Positions 13,511 to 16,133 of a stretch of DNA of 16,133 nucleotides are shown here, one piece after another (within the stretch, counting starts at the first letter, position 1; each line of letters opens with the position of its first letter). The notes beneath the pieces are model-generated. The model did not search any database, was not told where the DNA came from, and saw only the letters and a list, made by a program, of their open reading frames with translations. The DNA is from Paracoccaceae bacterium (lineage in GTDB: Bacteria > Pseudomonadota > Alphaproteobacteria > Rhodobacterales > Rhodobacteraceae): the NCBI GenBank assembly GCA_016765235.1, contig JAESQH010000225.1:1-16133 (forward strand). The letters run 5' to 3'. Made by a program: the position numbers and the translations under genes.

Positions 13511-14156
13511 ATGCCTATTTGGAAAAGACTACTGAGCGCCCTTATTCCTGCCGCAGCGTTGTTGGCAGGTCCAGTTCAGGCGCAGGATGTCTGGATTACA
13601 CCCGACCTACCTTTTTTCGAATTTGAATCAGGTGGTGAATTTTATCTGATCGAGCGGGATCAGGATAATGAAGCGGTTATCGTCGATATGTTTGCCAAGA
13701 CTTCGCGGGCGTGCCCTCCGTTTTGTATTCAGCCATTCGTCGTAGCGGAAGGCGTTCAAACCGTTGGTGAAGTAGAGCTTCTGGATTTCATTGAGGACCA
13801 TGTAGAACCGGGGCAATGGCTTTTTGGTCGACTCACGTGTTGAAAGTTTCTTCGTTATGGGAACCATTCCAGGCGCTGTGAACCTGCCATTCAATATGTT
13901 TGGATTTTCTTCCGCGAATCCGTTTCTTGATCAGTTGTTAATCTTGCTTGGTGCCAAGGCCAACGCTGCGGGCGATTGGAATTTCGACGATGCAGTGGAG
14001 CTGCTGCTGTTCTGTAACGGTCCATGGTGTGGTCAAGCACCGCGCGCGATTTTAAATCTGTTAGATCTCGGCTATCCAGCGGAGCGGTTGTCTTATTATC
14101 GCGGCGGGATGCAGGCATGGCGGTCGTTAGGACTGACTGTGATGGTTCCTGGGTAA
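13511..14156 (+). pseudogene. Periplasmic rhodanese-like protein, split by a +1 frameshift
   Basis: Two frames together encode one exported rhodanese of about 214 residues. Frame one starts at ATG 13511 after a strong AGGAGG (13501-13506). It has a signal peptide (about 1-24, PVQA|QD), a CPPFC motif (68-72) and the GEVELLDFIEDHVEPG block, then hits TGA at 13841-13843. The family sequence resumes in the next frame: NGFLVDSR, GTIPGAVNLP, and the active-site loop FCNGPWCGQAP with the candidate catalytic Cys at codon 14013, then YRGGMQAWRSLG to a stop at 14154-14156. Removing one G from the GGGG run at 13810-13813 restores a single frame exactly. A sequencing error, a real mutation or, less likely, programmed +1 shifting (CCG GGG C) are the options. 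Sulfur transfer or persulfide handling in the periplasm is the family role. Confidence 0.85.
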
Positions 14157-14240
14157 AGACGCACGGCACGGGCAAGGGGTGTGTTTGTTAAATGTAAGTA
14201 ATGTTCGGTTCACGTATGAAGCGAAACAGTAGGGGGTATG

Positions 14241-15032
14241 ATGCAGAAATGGTTGATAGCAAGCGTGGCGGTTAACGCCTTTTTACTTGCCGGTACTATT
14301 GCGGCCAGCACAGTGCCGATGGATTATCGTGACGCTGGATTTGTAGTTCAAGGAACCCGTGTGGCACAGGCGGCGGAATTGCCGGAAATAGCCCCTTCAT
14401 CTTTGCGCAGACTGACGTTTTATTCTGATAAAGCGATGTTGGCGCTGTTCGATTTGGTGAACGAGGATTTGGTCGCCGGAGAAGGCGGTACGATTTCCGC
14501 AAAAACCACCGACGCTTTCAGGAGCGCTATTGAACGGTTGATCGGGGCTGGTGACAAGGCCGGTCTGGACGTTGACCAGACGGCAGTCTTCTTCGGCCAA
14601 GAGGTTGCCGTGCGTTTTTCGGGGCCAATACCGCAACTATTGCAAGGCGGCGGCGGGGAAATTGACCCGCGCAGCCTGTTTAGCGGAATTGCTGGCAGCA
14701 ACGCCACAAGCAGGACACGACAAGACAGCGAGGCCGCCTACCTACTGGCGTTGCAAGGCGAAATTCAAGCAATGAAGATGCCAGCCATGGAACCAGTCGT
14801 GGTTGTGCCAGTGGACGAAAACGTTGACCCGGAATTCGCGGCGCGTGTTGTTATTATTGATGGTAAACGAACTATTGCCGTGGAACTAGGCGATTCATTG
14901 GCCGATTATGCGACGGCATTTTACGGCGATACTTTGTTGTACCGAACGATTTATGCTGCCAATCGGGACATCCTGAACAACCCGAACCGTCTGAGTGTCG
15001 GGCAAGTGGTGACGATCCCTTATCTTCAGTAA
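14241..15032 (+). CDS. Exported protein with C-terminal LysM domain
   Basis: A 263-residue secreted protein. A hydrophobic N-terminal segment (about 4-23) acts as signal peptide or membrane anchor. The middle region (50-200) is unrecognised, with a Gly/Ser-rich stretch around 136-158. The C-terminus (about 211-263) is a LysM domain: VELGDSLADYATAFYGD, then YRTIYAANRDILNNPNRLSV and GQVVTIPYL, the standard GDTL...AN...NP...L.VGQ.L.IP pattern. LysM binds the GlcNAc backbone of peptidoglycan. AGGGGG (14231-14236) fits the second ATG (14241) better than the ATG at 14238. The gene follows the rhodanese gene by about 80 bp on the same strand, and its stop overlaps convergent DUF2125 by 7 bp. Confidence 0.85.
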   Translation: MQKWLIASVAVNAFLLAGTIAASTVPMDYRDAGFVVQGTRVAQAAELPEIAPSSLRRLTFYSDKAMLALFDLVNEDLVAGEGGTISAKTTDAFRSAIERLIGAGDKAGLDVDQTAVFFGQEVAVRFSGPIPQLLQGGGGEIDPRSLFSGIAGSNATSRTRQDSEAAYLLALQGEIQAMKMPAMEPVVVVPVDENVDPEFAARVVIIDGKRTIAVELGDSLADYATAFYGDTLLYRTIYAANRDILNNPNRLSVGQVVTIPYLQ

Positions 15033-16018
15033 ACGCGCGGTGCCGGACCGATCGGGATTGGCCCGATGTAGGTCAACTTGTCTTTAAAGCGCAGTTCGAT
15101 TTCGATGTCTTCGGGGTTGCCTGACAACGCTGCCACGAAAGACACGCCGCGATCCAGTGCGGTGGCTAAATCGGGGGTCAGTAGATTTGCCGCAACAATT
15201 ACATCCAGCAGCGCACGCCATTTCTGGGCTTGCAGAGTGAAGCTGCCATTGACGTATCCATCGTCGCCAACATCAATGGAGCCACTTCCGTTCAGGTTTA
15301 ACGCCCCCCAGAGAAACCGAATATCTCGAATCTTAATTGCGGTTACACGCGGATTGGTTTGTTCAATCGCGAACCTGTCCCATGGATTGTCGTAGGTGAG
15401 GGTCGCATCGAAGATCGCTTCGGGCAAAACGCCATTTTGATCAACAGATTCGCGCCATGTGGAAGGTAGTGAAAACTCTAGCGCCTTTATGTACAGGTCG
15501 TAGGAATTTGGCGGTATGTCAGGTGCGTTATGGGCAAAGAACGCAACGCTTGCTTCTTTTGCGGTGGCGCGCCAGTCGGTGGTTCCTGTCAAGACTAGAT
15601 CAGCAGTTTCCAATTGCATTCGGTCCAGCGAAAGCGCCGTGTCGGGTTTGAAGATCAGCGATCCTCGAAACTGTGAACTGTTGATTGTGATGGTGTCGTT
15701 GCGCGTCGAATAGCTGTGGGTGCCGGGCCATACCGCAATCATGTGGTTGGGTTTGTAGGATAGTGCCAGTAGCTGGAATTGTGGGGCGTTCCAAGTCCAA
15801 CCAGCTTGGGGGTTACTGAGGGTAAGGCCCGTGAACTTACTGTCGAAGCGGTTGGGATAACCGGTGACTTTGAAGTCTTCGACTTCGGCAATCCAGCCAG
15901 CATCGCGGCGCTGTTCCATCCACGTATCTATGGCGGTTTTTTGGGCGGTTGTACCGATAACCCACCATGTGCTCCACGCGACGGATAGTACCAATACCAA
16001 AGTAATTAGGCCGCGCAT
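15026..16018 (-). CDS. DUF2125 family protein
   Basis: An alphaproteobacterial DUF2125 (PF09898) protein of 330 residues with one N-terminal transmembrane or signal segment (MRGLITLVLVLSVAWSTWWV) and a large periplasmic beta-rich domain. Typical blocks are VEDFKVTGYPNRFD and the WTWNAPQFQLLALSYKPNH stretch, followed by GSGSIDVGDDGYVNG and LRFKDKLTYIGPIPIGPAP near the end. The role is unknown; the repetitive beta architecture recalls AsmA-like envelope proteins, but that is only a resemblance. I chose ATG 16016-16018 because GGAGAGGG lies just upstream on the minus strand; the frame is open further upstream to 16093 but would overlap the divergent gene. Stop overlaps LysM gene by 7 bp. Confidence 0.88.
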   Translation of the reverse strand: MRGLITLVLVLSVAWSTWWVIGTTAQKTAIDTWMEQRRDAGWIAEVEDFKVTGYPNRFDSKFTGLTLSNPQAGWTWNAPQFQLLALSYKPNHMIAVWPGTHSYSTRNDTITINSSQFRGSLIFKPDTALSLDRMQLETADLVLTGTTDWRATAKEASVAFFAHNAPDIPPNSYDLYIKALEFSLPSTWRESVDQNGVLPEAIFDATLTYDNPWDRFAIEQTNPRVTAIKIRDIRFLWGALNLNGSGSIDVGDDGYVNGSFTLQAQKWRALLDVIVAANLLTPDLATALDRGVSFVAALSGNPEDIEIELRFKDKLTYIGPIPIGPAPRVY

Positions 16019-16084
16019 GAAATACCCTCTCCAGTTCCGCAAAAATGCAGGGTATACACTGGCCACAAATCGGAGGCAGATACA

Positions 16085-16133
16085 ATGCAGCAAAACGACC
16101 TTTGGGTTTTCGGATACGGTTCGCTGCTTTGGC
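16085..16133 (+). CDS. Gamma-glutamylcyclotransferase, ChaC-like (5' end only)
   Basis: Only 16 codons are inside the window: MQQNDLWVFGYGSLLW. The WVFGYGSLLW block is the N-terminal signature of ChaC-type gamma-glutamylcyclotransferases, which cleave glutathione or gamma-glutamyl peptides to 5-oxoproline. GGAGG (16072-16076) precedes the ATG at 8-nt spacing. Divergent from DUF2125 across 66 bp, which must hold both promoters. The catalytic Glu lies beyond the window, so activity cannot be judged. Confidence 0.85.
   Translation, partial: MQQNDLWVFGYGSLLW

Overview
The window looks like a chromosomal segment of an alphaproteobacterium, most likely a marine Rhodobacteraceae (Roseobacter-group) species of moderate GC. 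This rests on protein style and gene order: DUF2125 and extensin-like lipoprotein genes, hisC directly coupled to tyrC, and a small transaldolase–DUF484–xerC operon divergent from priA. I saw no phage, IS, integron, CRISPR or tRNA signature. Most of the region reads as vertically inherited core genome with a few accessory envelope genes.

Layout, left to right. (1) The 3' part of ileS, a perfect hairpin, and a convergent class I SAM-dependent methyltransferase. (2) A roughly 340-bp non-coding stretch (2006-2346). It has a strong leftward intrinsic terminator, a well-structured candidate small RNA on the minus strand, a palindrome, and a short leader ORF that overlaps alternative hairpins just before a drug/metabolite transporter (EamA) gene. 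(3) A leftward operon of small transaldolase, DUF484 and xerC, divergent from priA. (4) A second EamA transporter, convergent with priA. (5) A rightward, translationally coupled group: hisC, tyrC and an extensin-like lipoprotein gene. (6) Three rightward genes for exported proteins: a PstS-like/OmpA fusion, a periplasmic rhodanese broken by a one-base frameshift, and a LysM protein. A palindrome that also fits the CtrA box (TTAA-N7-TTAA) lies upstream of the rhodanese gene. (7) A convergent DUF2125 gene, then the first codons of a divergent ChaC-like gamma-glutamylcyclotransferase.

Functionally, the core genes cover translation (ileS), chromosome dimer resolution (xerC), replication restart (priA), the pentose phosphate pathway (transaldolase) and aromatic/histidine amino acid synthesis (hisC, tyrC). 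The 11-15 kb part is an envelope block: every product has a signal peptide or lipobox, and two bind or are predicted to bind peptidoglycan. Gene packing is tight. Three of the four convergent pairs overlap at their stop codons, and the coupled genes overlap by four bases. The points most worth a second look are the minus-strand RNA and leader region at 2.07-2.42 kb, and the CtrA-like palindrome plus frameshifted rhodanese at 13.4-14.2 kb.
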